Positions 8,613 through 16,944 of a DNA stretch of 64,000 bases are shown in pieces (positions within the stretch are counted from its first letter, which is position 1; the number at the start of each line of letters is the position of its first letter). Both the position numbers and the translations under genes were made by a program. The stretch covers positions 50,458 to 114,457 of the forward strand of contig NZ_CALBRW010000011.1 of NCBI RefSeq assembly GCF_937927635.1, given 5' to 3'. The notes beneath the pieces were generated by a model. That model was not told where the DNA came from. It was given only the letters and a program-made list of their open reading frames with translations, and made no database searches. This DNA is from an uncultured Microbacterium sp. (lineage in GTDB: Bacteria; Actinomycetota; Actinomycetes; Actinomycetales; Microbacteriaceae).

Positions 8613-10622
8613 TCAGGATTCGCGCCGCACCTCTTCGGGGGACTTGTCCGCGCGCAGCCCGCGCCAGCGCGAATGGCGCAGGATGCCGCCCGGCGACCAG
8701 TTCGCGAACTCGACCTCGCCGACCAGCTCCGGCCGCACCCACAGGGCGTCCGACGCGTCGGCAGCCGGCACGCCCTCCAGCGGAGGATCCGGCACGCGCA
8801 GCGGCTCCAGCCGCGCCGCCAGGTCGCGCAGCATCCGGTCGGTGAATCCGGTGCCGACGCGGCCGACGTACTCGAGCGAGCCGTCCGGCCCGCCCACCGC
8901 CAGCAGCAGCGATCCGATGCCGCCGCGCCGGTTGCCCTGACCCGGGCGGATGCCGACGATCACCGCCTCCTGCGTGCGGGTGTGCTTGATCTTCAGCCAT
9001 GACGGCGATCGTGCACCGGGTCGGTAGGCGGATGCCGGATCCTTGGCCACCACGCCCTCCAGACCGTACTGCGCGCTCATGCGCAGGGCTGCGTCGAGGT
9101 CGTCGAACACCGGCGGCACCTGCACCGGCGCATCGAGGCCGGATGCCAGCTGCTCCAGCAGCTCGCGGCGCTGCCGCAGAGGCATCCGGGTGAGGTCGTG
9201 GCCGTCGAGCCGCATCAGGTCGAACAGCAGGTACACGACGGGCGTGCGCACCACCTCGCGCTCGATCTCGCGACCGCGGGTCAGGTGCATGCGGTCCTGC
9301 AGCCGGCTGAAGCTCGGCAGCCCGCGCGCGTCGAAGGCGACGATCTCGCCGTCGACCACGGCGTCGGATGCCGGCAGGTGCGGCGCCCCGTCGGCCGTGA
9401 GCTCCGGGTACCGCACCGTGATGTCGGTGCCGCTGCGGGCGCGCAGCGTGAACCGTCCGTCCGCCCAGGTGCCGATCGCGCGGACGCCGTCCCACTTGAT
9501 CTCCGCCCAGTCGTAATCGCGGGCGAGGCCGGGGGAGCCGGATTCGGAGAGCATGGGGCGGATGGAGGCGGCGTCGGGCGCGGCCGGTGCGTCGGGCATC
9601 GCCGACGCGGCGAGAGGAGCGGGTGCGGCGGGCACAGGCGCGTCCACCGGATGCGGAACAGCATCCTTCATGCGGTGCAGCAGCCACTGCGACTTCTCGC
9701 CCTCGCCGCCGGTGCGGATCAGCGCGAGTGCGGCGAGCGGGTCGATCCCGGCATCCACCCGCTCCAGCACCTCGTCGAACTCCAGCTGCCCCAGCTCGGG
9801 ATCCTCCAGCTCGTCCCAGGTGCGCGGCGCCGCCACCCACGGCCGCGCCCGGCCGCGCAGCGAGTACGGCGCGATGGTGGTCTTGGCGGCGTTGTTCTGA
9901 CTCCAGTCGATGAACACCTTCCCGCCGCGCGCGGACTTCGCCATCGTCCGCGTGACCAGGTCGGGATGATTCGCCTCGATGAGCCGGGCCAGCTCCTTCG
10001 CGACCGCCGAGACGTCGTCGCTGGTCTGCAGGCCCGCGCCCTCGTCATCGGTCGGCAGGCGCGCATACAGATGGATGCCCTTGCTGCCGCTGGTCACCGG
10101 AATCGGGTCGAGTCCCATGCCGCTCAGGATGCCGCGGGCGATGCGCGCCACCTCGGCGCACTCCGCCAGCCCCGTGCCGGGACCGGGATCGAGGTCGAGC
10201 ACCAGCCGGTCCGGTCGCCCGCGCTCGCCGGAGTGCGTGAACCGCCACTGCGGCACGTGCAGTTCCAGCGCCGCGATCTGCGCGAACCACACCAGGGCCG
10301 CGGCATCATCGGCCTGCGGATACTCCTTCGCCCCGCCGGAGTGCTCGATCGGCATCCGCCTGATCCAGTCCGGCGCGCCCTGCTCGAGCTGCTTCGTGAA
10401 GAAGCTCGAAGAGGGAGCATCCGCGGTTCCCACCCCGTCCACCCAGCGCTTGCGCGTGATGGGGCGACCGCGCAGGTGCGGCAGCATGACGGGTGCGATC
10501 CGTGAGGCGTAGGCGAGGATCTCGCCCTTGGTCGTGCCGGTCTCGGGGTAGACGACCTTGTCGAGATTGGTCACGCGCAGGCGGCGGCCGTCGACCTGCA
10601 CGACCTGCCCGCTCGCTGCCAT
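8613..10622 (-). CDS. ligD: DNA ligase D, polymerase plus ligase domains
   Basis: ATP-dependent ligase for Ku-guided non-homologous end joining, 669 residues. Residues about 1-300 form the primase-like polymerase domain, with LDLDPGPG near residue 140. The ligase domain follows a linker, with EIKWDGVRA near residue 375 supplying the adenylated Lys (KxDG), then VVDGEIVAFD and SWLKIKH. No phosphoesterase domain is present. The ATG at 10622 is chosen, not an upstream one, because TACTCT lies 6 nt before it. It is divergent from ku. Confidence 0.93.
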   Translation of the reverse strand: MAASGQVVQVDGRRLRVTNLDKVVYPETGTTKGEILAYASRIAPVMLPHLRGRPITRKRWVDGVGTADAPSSSFFTKQLEQGAPDWIRRMPIEHSGGAKEYPQADDAAALVWFAQIAALELHVPQWRFTHSGERGRPDRLVLDLDPGPGTGLAECAEVARIARGILSGMGLDPIPVTSGSKGIHLYARLPTDDEGAGLQTSDDVSAVAKELARLIEANHPDLVTRTMAKSARGGKVFIDWSQNNAAKTTIAPYSLRGRARPWVAAPRTWDELEDPELGQLEFDEVLERVDAGIDPLAALALIRTGGEGEKSQWLLHRMKDAVPHPVDAPVPAAPAPLAASAMPDAPAAPDAASIRPMLSESGSPGLARDYDWAEIKWDGVRAIGTWADGRFTLRARSGTDITVRYPELTADGAPHLPASDAVVDGEIVAFDARGLPSFSRLQDRMHLTRGREIEREVVRTPVVYLLFDLMRLDGHDLTRMPLRQRRELLEQLASGLDAPVQVPPVFDDLDAALRMSAQYGLEGVVAKDPASAYRPGARSPSWLKIKHTRTQEAVIVGIRPGQGNRRGGIGSLLLAVGGPDGSLEYVGRVGTGFTDRMLRDLAARLEPLRVPDPPLEGVPAADASDALWVRPELVGEVEFANWSPGGILRHSRWRGLRADKSPEEVRRES

Positions 10623-10628
10623 GGGGAC

Positions 10629-10634
10629 AGAGTA
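10629..10634 (-). promoter_or_regulatory. -10 element TACTCT of ligD, leaderless
   Basis: On the minus strand TACTCT ends 6 nt before the ligD ATG. This supports the start at 10622 over the longer open frame. Confidence 0.65.
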
Positions 10635-10677
10635 GCCGGGCGGGCACAAGCCCCTGGCCGGAACCACTGTGACTGGT

Positions 10678-10683
10678 GATACT
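10678..10683 (+). promoter_or_regulatory. -10 element GATACT of ku, leaderless
   Basis: GATACT ends 6 nt before the ku ATG at 10690. The ligD and ku -10 hexamers are about 45 nt apart back to back, so the two promoters share one short region. Confidence 0.6.
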
Positions 10684-10689
10684 TGTGTG

Positions 10690-11499
10690 ATGAGGAGCAT
10701 CTGGAAGGGCGCGGTGACCTTCGGCCTGGTGAACGTTCCGGTCAAGGTGTACTCGGCGACCGAGGACCACGACGTCCCCCTGCATCAGGTCCACGACGAG
10801 GACGGCGGGCGCATCCGCTACCAGCGGGTCTGCGAGCTCGACGGCAAGACCGTCGCCTACGCCGACATCGACCGCGCGTATGTCGACGACGACGGGCAGA
10901 CCGTCGTGCTCACCAAGAAGGACCTGGCCGCACTCCCGGCCGAGAAGAGCAGGGAGATCGACGTGGTGGAGTTCGTGCCCAGCGACCAGATCGACCTGCT
11001 CACCCTCGACCGGGCCTATTACCTGGAGCCGGACTCGACCTCGCCAAAGGCGTACGTGCTGCTGCGACGGACCCTCGAGCAGACCGACCGCACGGCCATC
11101 GTGCGGTTCACGCTGCGGCAGAAGACCCGGCTGGCGGCGCTGCGCGTGCGCGGTGACGTGCTGGTGCTGCAGACACTGCTGTGGGCCGACGAGGTGCGCG
11201 AGGCGGCCTTTCCCTCGCTGGACGAGGAGGTGAAGATCAGCGCCAAGGAGCTGGAGCTGTCGGCATCCCTTGTCGAGAGCTACTCGTCGGACTTCGAGCC
11301 GGAGTCGTACGTGGACGAGTACCAGAGGGAACTGAGCACCCTCATCGACGCGAAGATCTCCGCCGGCGAGACCTTCGACGTGTCGGAGACCTTCGCCGAG
11401 GAGGGCGAAGGCACCGTCGGCGAGGTCATCGATCTGATGGAGGCGCTGCGCGCCAGCGTGGAGCGCTCCAAGGCCGCGCGCGCGAAGGACGCGGGCTAG
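10690..11499 (+). CDS. ku: Ku protein, DNA end-binding
   Basis: A homodimeric ring protein that binds double-strand DNA ends and recruits LigD. It has 269 residues. The N terminus MRSIWKGAVTFGLVNVPVKV is the classic bacterial Ku start, which fixes the ATG at 10690 although the frame is open upstream. The core includes YYLEPDSTSPKAYVLL and the bridge region. The C terminus is short and helical (ALRASVERSKAARAKDAG), a basic tail of the kind that contacts LigD. It pairs with the divergent ligD. Confidence 0.96.
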   Translation: MRSIWKGAVTFGLVNVPVKVYSATEDHDVPLHQVHDEDGGRIRYQRVCELDGKTVAYADIDRAYVDDDGQTVVLTKKDLAALPAEKSREIDVVEFVPSDQIDLLTLDRAYYLEPDSTSPKAYVLLRRTLEQTDRTAIVRFTLRQKTRLAALRVRGDVLVLQTLLWADEVREAAFPSLDEEVKISAKELELSASLVESYSSDFEPESYVDEYQRELSTLIDAKISAGETFDVSETFAEEGEGTVGEVIDLMEALRASVERSKAARAKDAG

Positions 11500-12206
11500 G
11501 AGGCGTCGCTCCCGGCGCTCGCCGCCTCCTTGCCGACCTTGTGGCGCTCGCTGAGGTAGTGCCACAGCGTCAGCAGGGCGCTGCCGGCGACGGCGGCGAG
11601 CAGGATCAGGTCGATGTAGTTCTCCACGAAGCGCGCGACGGGAGGGATGTAGCCGATCAGGTAGCCGAACATCGTCAGGCCGAAGCCCCACAGCACGGCG
11701 CCGATGAGGTTGTACAGCGAGTACCGCTTCCACGGCATGTGGCCCACGCCCGCCGCCACCGGGGCGAAGGTGCGCACGATCGGGACGAAGCGCGCGAGGA
11801 TGACGGTGAGGCCGCCGAAGCGCTCGAAGAAGGCGTTGGTGCGCTCGACGTTCTTGCGGCTGAACAGCCCGGACTCCTTGCGCTCGAAGACCGCGGGCCC
11901 GCCCTTGTGCCCGATGAAGTACCCGACTTCACCGCCCACGAACGCGGCCACGCCGATCAGCAGCGCCACGACCCAGACGCTCAGCCCGAACACCCCGTGC
12001 TCGGATCCGGCGATCGGGTGCGACAGCAGGCCGGAGATGACCAGCAGCGTGTCCCCGGGGAACAGGAAGCCGATCAGCAGGCCGGTCTCGGCGAAGATGA
12101 CCAGGCACACCACCAGCAGGGCCCACGGGCCGGCAGCACTGATGATCGTGTGCGGATCCAGCCACGGGATGAGCGCGGTCGGTGCCTGGATGAGCGTGTG
12201 AAGCAA
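11496..12206 (-). CDS. DedA/SNARE-associated family membrane protein
   Basis: A 236-residue integral membrane protein of the DedA superfamily, whose members are implicated in lipid flipping and envelope homeostasis. Landmarks are ETGLLIGFLFPGDTLL, the GGEVGYFIGHKGG loop, and the arginine motif ILARFVPIVRTFAPVAAG. The TTG at 12206 is the best start I see, since the frame then opens into HTLIQAP like relatives. Upstream the frame runs through tRNA-Leu, so longer starts are excluded. No clear ribosome site precedes TTG, which makes the exact start uncertain. The last codons overlap the end of ku on the other strand by 4 nt. Confidence 0.85.
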   Translation of the reverse strand: MLHTLIQAPTALIPWLDPHTIISAAGPWALLVVCLVIFAETGLLIGFLFPGDTLLVISGLLSHPIAGSEHGVFGLSVWVVALLIGVAAFVGGEVGYFIGHKGGPAVFERKESGLFSRKNVERTNAFFERFGGLTVILARFVPIVRTFAPVAAGVGHMPWKRYSLYNLIGAVLWGFGLTMFGYLIGYIPPVARFVENYIDLILLAAVAGSALLTLWHYLSERHKVGKEAASAGSDAS

Positions 12207-12252
12207 GAGCGTTCCCGTCGGTCGTGATGCGGCGGATGGTGAAGGGGATGCG

Positions 12253-12334
12253 TGCGGGAGATGGGACTTGAACCCACACGCCCAGGGGCACAGGAACCTA
12301 AATCCTGCGTGTCTACCGATTCCACCACTCCCGC
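12253..12334 (-). tRNA. tRNA-Leu(UAG)
   Basis: On the minus strand the gene folds as a class II tRNA. The acceptor stem is GCGGGAG paired with CTCCCGC plus discriminator A. The anticodon stem CAGGA/TCCTG encloses the loop TTTAGGT, so the anticodon is TAG, reading CUN leucine codons. A long variable arm follows, and the T arm contains GGGTTCAAGTCCC. CCA is not encoded. Confidence 0.93.
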
Positions 12335-12343
12335 GCGTCAGCA

Positions 12344-12349
12344 AGTCTA
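12344..12349 (-). promoter_or_regulatory. -10 element TAGACT of tRNA-Leu
   Basis: On the minus strand TAGACT lies 9 nt before the first base of the tRNA, a normal spacing for a start a few bases upstream of the mature 5' end. Confidence 0.6.
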
Positions 12350-12430
12350 CTGATCGGCGGTTACGGGAACCCGTACATCTGCCCAACATCGCCCTGTGGA
12401 TAACTCTGACGGCGGATCGCGGGGTTCTGA

Positions 12431-12436
12431 CATGAT
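12431..12436 (+). promoter_or_regulatory. -10 element CATGAT of the Tad cluster, leaderless
   Basis: CATGAT ends 6 nt before the GTG at 12443. It deviates from TANNNT at the first base, so it is a weaker call than its neighbours. Confidence 0.45.
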
Positions 12437-12442
12437 TCCCGC

Positions 12443-13585
12443 GTGAGTCATCCGTCCATCGTCGTCGCCGAGAGGGTGCGGCGCCGTCTGCGCCTCGAGC
12501 ACACCGATCCCTCCTCGCATCCCGACGAGGCACGGCACATCGCGCAGACCGAGGTGCGGCGGCACAACGATCAGGCGCTGGCGCGCGGTGAGGCCATCAT
12601 CGACGACGAGGCCGCGCTGATCCGCGACGTGCTGGCCTCGGTGTCCGGCTTCGGCGCGCTGCAGCCCTTCCTCGACGATCCCGAGATCGAGGAGATCTGG
12701 CTGAACGGCCCGGATCGCATCTTCGTCGCGCGTGGTGGCACCACCGAGCGGGTGGATCTTCGGCTGACGGATGCCATCGTGCGGGATCTCGTGGAGCGGA
12801 TGCTGCAGTCCACCGGCCGCCGGGTGGACATCAGCCAGCCCTTCGTGGACGCCTCCCTGCCCGACGGGTCGCGCCTGCACGTCGCCATCGCCGATGTGGT
12901 CAGGGGCTCCTGGGCCGTGAACATCAGGAAGTTCCTGCCGCAGCACCGCACTCTGGAGTCGCTGGTCGCACAGGGTTCCGTGCCCGCGCACATCGCGGAT
13001 CTGCTGCGCGCTTCGCTGCAGTCCGGTGGCAGCGTGATCGTCTCAGGCGCCACGCATGCGGGCAAGACCACGCTGCTGGGCGCCCTGCTGGCATCCGTCG
13101 CCGACAGTCAGCGGATCATCACCGTGGAGGAGACGTTCGAACTGGCGGTCACCGGCCCCGACGTGGTGGCGCTGCAGGGGCGGCAGGCGGGCATGGAAGG
13201 GACGGGCGAGATCACGCTGCGGCGGCTGGTCAAGGAGGCGCTGCGCATGCGGCCGGACAGGATCGTCGTGGGCGAGGTGCGCGACGCCGAGGCGCTGGAC
13301 CTGGTGCTGGCGCTCAATACCGGTGTCCCCGGTGCCGGCACCGTGCATGCGAACTCGGCGGCCGAGGCGCTGGAGAAGCTCGCCCTGCTGCCGCTGCTGG
13401 CGGGCAGGAACATCGATCGCGCATTCATCGCGCCGGCGTTGGCGACCTCGATCACCTATGTCGTGCACTGCCGTCGGGAGGTCGACGGCTCGCGGCGCAT
13501 CGTCGAGGTGATCGCGCCCACCGGCGAAGTGGCGGCGGGGCGCATCCTCAGCTCGCCGGTCTACCGGGTCGGTGGTGACGCATGA
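12443..13585 (+). CDS. tadA: TadA/CpaF-family secretion ATPase
   Basis: A type II/IV secretion motor ATPase that powers assembly of Flp/Tad pili, 380 residues. The N-terminal domain ends in LQPFLDDPEIEEIWLNGPD. Walker A is GATHAGKTT near residues 202-210; His replaces the more usual Gly after GAT. RIVVGEVRDAEA is the Walker B box, and LNTGVPGAGTVHANSA contains the conserved His box. The GTG start fits a leaderless promoter. It heads a seven-gene cluster with overlapping stops and starts. Confidence 0.9.
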   Translation: MSHPSIVVAERVRRRLRLEHTDPSSHPDEARHIAQTEVRRHNDQALARGEAIIDDEAALIRDVLASVSGFGALQPFLDDPEIEEIWLNGPDRIFVARGGTTERVDLRLTDAIVRDLVERMLQSTGRRVDISQPFVDASLPDGSRLHVAIADVVRGSWAVNIRKFLPQHRTLESLVAQGSVPAHIADLLRASLQSGGSVIVSGATHAGKTTLLGALLASVADSQRIITVEETFELAVTGPDVVALQGRQAGMEGTGEITLRRLVKEALRMRPDRIVVGEVRDAEALDLVLALNTGVPGAGTVHANSAAEALEKLALLPLLAGRNIDRAFIAPALATSITYVVHCRREVDGSRRIVEVIAPTGEVAAGRILSSPVYRVGGDA

Positions 13586-14439
13586 CATTGCTGATCGGGG
13601 CGCTGCTGGGTGCGGGCCTGCTGCTGTGCGCGTCGCCGTGGCTGTGGCCGTCGCGGGAGAAGCCCGTGCGCACCCCGCATCGCGGCAGGCTGCGTCGGCT
13701 GCTGGAGGAGGCCGGGCACGCGCGGGCGTCCACTCGCACGCTGGTCGTGACCATGATCGCGCTGGCCGCAGTCGCCGCATCCGTGGCCTGGCTGGTGACG
13801 GGGCTGCCGGTGCTGGCCGTGCTCGCCGCAGGGGCTGCGTCGTGGGCGCCGGTGCTGTACCTGCGCGGTCGTCGACTGCGCCTGCGCAAGGCGCGTCGGC
13901 AGCTCTGGCCCGACGTGTGCGACCTGCTGGTGGCGGCCATCCGCGTGGGCCTGTCGCTGCCGGACGCCGTGGCGGGGCTTGCCGAATCCGCACCGCAGTC
14001 CGTGCGCCCGGCGTTCGCCGTCTTCGCCCGTGACCTGCACTCCACCGGGCGCTTCGAGACCAGCCTGGACCGGCTGAAGGACGCGCTCGCCGACCCCATC
14101 GCCGATCGGATCATCGAGACGCTGCGGATGGCCAGGCAGGTCGGCGGCACCGAGCTGACCGGTGTGCTGCGGGCTCTCTCCTCGTCGGTGCGGGCGGATG
14201 CCGCGCTGCGCGGCGAGGTGGAGGCCAGGCAGTCCTGGATCCGCGGCGCCGCCGTGCTGGGCGCCGTCGCGCCATGGGTGATCCTGGGCCTGCTGGTGAT
14301 GCGACCGGAGGGACGCGAAGCGTACGCCAGCCCGGAGGGCGTGATCGTCATCATGGTCGGCGCGGTGGTCTCACTGATCGCGTACCGGGTCATGCTGCGC
14401 ATCGGCCGCCTGCCCGAACCGGAGAGGTGGTTCGGATGA
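13582..14439 (+). CDS. tadB: TadB-family pilus assembly membrane protein
   Basis: An inner-membrane platform protein of the Tad/type II secretion F family, 285 residues. There are hydrophobic segments at the start (LLIGALLGAGLLLCASPWLW) and around residues 55-85, then a cytosolic helical domain with AIRVGLSLPDAVAGLAE and a C-terminal pair of membrane helices. The ATG overlaps the stop of the ATPase gene. It works with the next gene product as the paired platform on which the ATPase acts. Confidence 0.85.
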   Translation: MTLLIGALLGAGLLLCASPWLWPSREKPVRTPHRGRLRRLLEEAGHARASTRTLVVTMIALAAVAASVAWLVTGLPVLAVLAAGAASWAPVLYLRGRRLRLRKARRQLWPDVCDLLVAAIRVGLSLPDAVAGLAESAPQSVRPAFAVFARDLHSTGRFETSLDRLKDALADPIADRIIETLRMARQVGGTELTGVLRALSSSVRADAALRGEVEARQSWIRGAAVLGAVAPWVILGLLVMRPEGREAYASPEGVIVIMVGAVVSLIAYRVMLRIGRLPEPERWFG

Positions 14440-15374
14440 TCTCCGTCACCGATGCCGCCCTGGCGGTGCTGCTGGGCGGAACCTTCGCGCTGGGCGTGCT
14501 GGGTGTCCTCTCCGCACTTCCGCGGTGGGGTGCGCTGCCTCTGGAGCGTCGTATCGCCCCGTACCTGCGTGACGTCGTTCCCGACGAAGCCCTGCCCACC
14601 GGCATCCTCCCTCGCATCGGCGTGCTGCCCGTGCACGGGCGGTCGCTGTGGGAGCGCGTGCGGGCTGTGTTCGAGCGGATGCTGGGCGGCGGGGATGCGC
14701 TGGCCCTGCGGCTGGCGCAGGCAGGATCGTCCCGCACGCCGGCCTCGTTCCGAGGCCGACAGCTGGCGTGGGCGGTCGTGGGACTGGTCGCCGGGGCGCT
14801 GCTGGTGGTCGTGGTGGCCGTGGCCGACCGGATGACGCCGCCTGTCGTGCTGCTCCCGGTGCTGCTCGCCGCGGGTGCGGTCATCGCCTGCGACATGCTG
14901 CTCACGGCGCGCGCCAAGGCGAGGCGCGCACGGCTGGCCGATGAGTTGCCCACGACTCTGGAGTTCCTCGCGCTGTGCCTGTCGGCGGGGGAATCCCTGC
15001 TGGACGCGCTGCGACGGGTGTCGGGCGTCGGCACCGGCGAGCTCACCGAGGAGCTGCGCCAGGCCGTGCTGGCCGTGCACACCGGGTCGCCGTTGGCGGA
15101 TGCGCTGGGGGAGACCGCGACGAAGCTGCAACTGCCTGGGCTCTCGCGAGCGGTGGATCAGATCATCGCGGCGCTCGAGCACGGCGCACCGCTGGCGGGC
15201 GTGCTGCACTCGCAGGCCGCGGATGCCAGGGACGAGGCCAAGCGGGTGCTCATCGAGCAGGCCGGGCGGAAGGAGATCTACATGCTCCTGCCGGTCGTCT
15301 TCCTGCTCCTCCCGATGAGTGTGCTCTTCGCGGTGTACCCAGGACTCTTCATCCTCAGGCTCGGTCTCGGCTGA
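14436..15374 (+). CDS. tadC: TadC-family pilus assembly membrane protein
   Basis: The second platform protein, 312 residues, start overlapping the tadB stop as ATGA. The T2SF-like helical domain is visible as LEFLALCLSAGESLLDALRR, followed by LPGLSRAVDQIIAALEHGAPL. The C terminus LLPVVFLLLPMSVLFAVYPG is a typical TadC ending. A central pair of membrane helices lies around residues 110-150. Its position after tadB supports the assignment. Confidence 0.86.
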   Translation: MISVTDAALAVLLGGTFALGVLGVLSALPRWGALPLERRIAPYLRDVVPDEALPTGILPRIGVLPVHGRSLWERVRAVFERMLGGGDALALRLAQAGSSRTPASFRGRQLAWAVVGLVAGALLVVVVAVADRMTPPVVLLPVLLAAGAVIACDMLLTARAKARRARLADELPTTLEFLALCLSAGESLLDALRRVSGVGTGELTEELRQAVLAVHTGSPLADALGETATKLQLPGLSRAVDQIIAALEHGAPLAGVLHSQAADARDEAKRVLIEQAGRKEIYMLLPVVFLLLPMSVLFAVYPGLFILRLGLG

Positions 15375-15415
15375 GCAGCAACAGGGAACGACACAGGAAA
15401 TCGACACGGACGGAT

Positions 15416-15607
15416 ATGCGCATGACAACGTTGAGAAGATGGTTCGCCTCAGGACGAGAGCTCGCCGACGACGAGCGCGGAGACGTGCCCGGATGGGTCC
15501 TGGTCACGCTCATGACGGCCGCCCTGGTCGTCGTGATCTGGGCGGTCGCCGGTCCCGCGCTGGTGGGGCTGTTCGAGCAGGCGATCTCGCGGGTCTCCGG
15601 AATCTGA
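15416..15607 (+). CDS. Small Flp-pilin-like protein, unusual processing site
   Basis: A 63-residue protein at the place where Flp pilin genes sit in Tad clusters. A basic N terminus leads to DDERG, then one long hydrophobic helix (WVLVTLMTAALVVVIWAVAG) and a short tail, the layout of a type IVb prepilin. If cleavage is after that Gly, residue +5 is Trp, whereas prepilins normally have Glu there. It may therefore be a divergent pilin or an accessory membrane peptide. ATG 15422 is an alternative start; AGGAAA upstream is far from either. Confidence 0.65.
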   Translation: MRMTTLRRWFASGRELADDERGDVPGWVLVTLMTAALVVVIWAVAGPALVGLFEQAISRVSGI

Positions 15608-15614
15608 TCACGGC

Positions 15615-16016
15615 ATGCCCCGCCCCGCACTGTCTGCCGATGAGCGCGGCTCCAGTCCCGTCGAGTTCGTGCTCGTCGGGGCGATGCTGACCGCGCTGGT
15701 GCTGGCCGTGCTGCAGCTGGCGCTGGCCATGTACGTGCGCAACGTCGTGCATGACGCCGCGGTCGAGGGCGCGCAGTACGCGGCGTTGGCGGACACCACG
15801 CTGGGCGAGGGCGCCGAGCGCACTCGTGCGGTCATCGACCGGGCGGTCGGCAGTACGTACTCGCAGGACGTGTCGGTGGGGCAGGATCGCAGCCTCGGGC
15901 ACGAGAGCGTCGTGGTGCGCGTGCGCACCAGCCTGCCGGTGCTGGGGCTGGTCGGCGTGCCGTACGGGATGGAGGTGGAGGCGCGTGCGCCCGTGGAATC
16001 CTTCGGCGATGACTGA
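15615..16016 (+). CDS. TadE-like pseudopilin
   Basis: A 133-residue TadE-like protein. The N terminus DERGSSPVEFVLVGAMLTA has the class III processing motif, with Gly before the cut and Glu at +5, directly followed by the hydrophobic helix. The remaining 90 residues form an exported domain. It starts 7 nt after the preceding stop and overlaps the next gene, consistent with a single transcript. Confidence 0.82.
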   Translation: MPRPALSADERGSSPVEFVLVGAMLTALVLAVLQLALAMYVRNVVHDAAVEGAQYAALADTTLGEGAERTRAVIDRAVGSTYSQDVSVGQDRSLGHESVVVRVRTSLPVLGLVGVPYGMEVEARAPVESFGDD

Positions 16017-16509
16017 GCGGCGGCGTCCTGAGCAGCGCCGACCTGAGCGGCGCCGCACCGACCGCCTGCGCGGCCTGTGGGATGACGAGGACGGCACGGC
16101 GGTGCTGGAGTTCGTCACCGTCGGCGTGCTGCTGCTCGTGCCGCTGGTATACCTGGTGCTCACGCTCGGCGCCGTGCAGGAGCAGACGCTGGGGGCGGAG
16201 GCCGCGGCCCGCCACACCGCCCGGGTGATCGGCCAGGCTCCGGATGCCGGAACCGCCGCGGCGCGGGGAGATGCCGTGCTGCAGAGCGTGATCCGCGAGT
16301 ACGGCATGGACCCGGATGCCGTGGACGTCAGCATCACCTGCCGTCCGGCCGCGGCAACGTGCCCGTCGGCGGGCAGCACCGTGATCGTCACGGTCGCCAC
16401 GCGGGTGAGCCTGCCGTTCATGCCGCCGCTGTTCGGACTGGACCGGGTCGCCGCGATTCCCGTGCAGGCGGATGCCGCGCAGAAGGTCTCCCGGCTGTGG
16501 GGGCGCTGA
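16009..16509 (+). CDS. TadE-like pseudopilin, second copy
   Basis: A 166-residue protein with a strongly Arg/Glu/Pro-rich cytosolic N terminus, then DEDGTAVLEFVTVGVLLLVP, which again has the Gly cut site with Glu at +5, and an exported C-terminal domain with two Cys (TCRPAAATCP) that could form a disulfide. The ATG lies inside the end of the previous gene. Together with its neighbour it forms the minor-pilin pair typical of actinobacterial Tad clusters. Confidence 0.8.
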   Translation: MTERRRPEQRRPERRRTDRLRGLWDDEDGTAVLEFVTVGVLLLVPLVYLVLTLGAVQEQTLGAEAAARHTARVIGQAPDAGTAAARGDAVLQSVIREYGMDPDAVDVSITCRPAAATCPSAGSTVIVTVATRVSLPFMPPLFGLDRVAAIPVQADAAQKVSRLWGR

Positions 16510-16943
16510 TGATGAGCCCTCGACGCCTGCGCGCGCTCGCCGCCGACGAGGACGGCAGCGTGCTGCCGCTGATCCTCGGCTATCTGCTGCTGGCCATCGC
16601 GGTCATCTTCGTGTGCGTGTGCGCAACGGATCTGTACATCGCGCAGAAGCGCCTGGATTCCCTGGCCGACGCCGCATCCCTGGCGGGTGCCGACGGCTTC
16701 AGCCTTCAGGTTCAGGACGGCGGCGTGCGCGCCGAGCTCACCGACGAGAAGGTGCACGAGCAGGCGGATGCCGTGGTCAGCGCTGTCGCGCACGATGCCC
16801 GCCTGGTCTCGGCCATCACCCCCGACGGGCTCTCGGCCCGTGTCACGGTCGCCACGGTGTGGCATCCGCCGCTGATCTCGCCGTTCGTGCCCGACGGCGT
16901 GCCGCTGGAGTCCACCGCGACGACCCGCACGGCGCTGCACTGA
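16509..16943 (+). CDS. TadG-like pilus-associated protein
   Basis: A 144-residue protein beginning at TGATG, overlapping the previous stop; ATG 16512 is an equal alternative. The sequence DEDGSVLPLILGYLLLAIAV is followed by DLYIAQKRLDSLADAASLAGAD, which matches the putative Flp pilus-assembly TadE/G N-terminal family (helicase/secretion neighbourhood proteins). Unlike the two TadE copies it lacks Glu at +5. It ends the cluster, convergent with the MFS gene. Confidence 0.75.
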   Translation: MMSPRRLRALAADEDGSVLPLILGYLLLAIAVIFVCVCATDLYIAQKRLDSLADAASLAGADGFSLQVQDGGVRAELTDEKVHEQADAVVSAVAHDARLVSAITPDGLSARVTVATVWHPPLISPFVPDGVPLESTATTRTALH

Positions 16944-16944
16944 G

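Noticed and set aside
12207..12533. N-terminal extension of the DedA frame
   Set aside because: The frame stays open through tRNA-Leu(UAG), whose cloverleaf is intact, and into its promoter. A TTG start after the tRNA is more credible.
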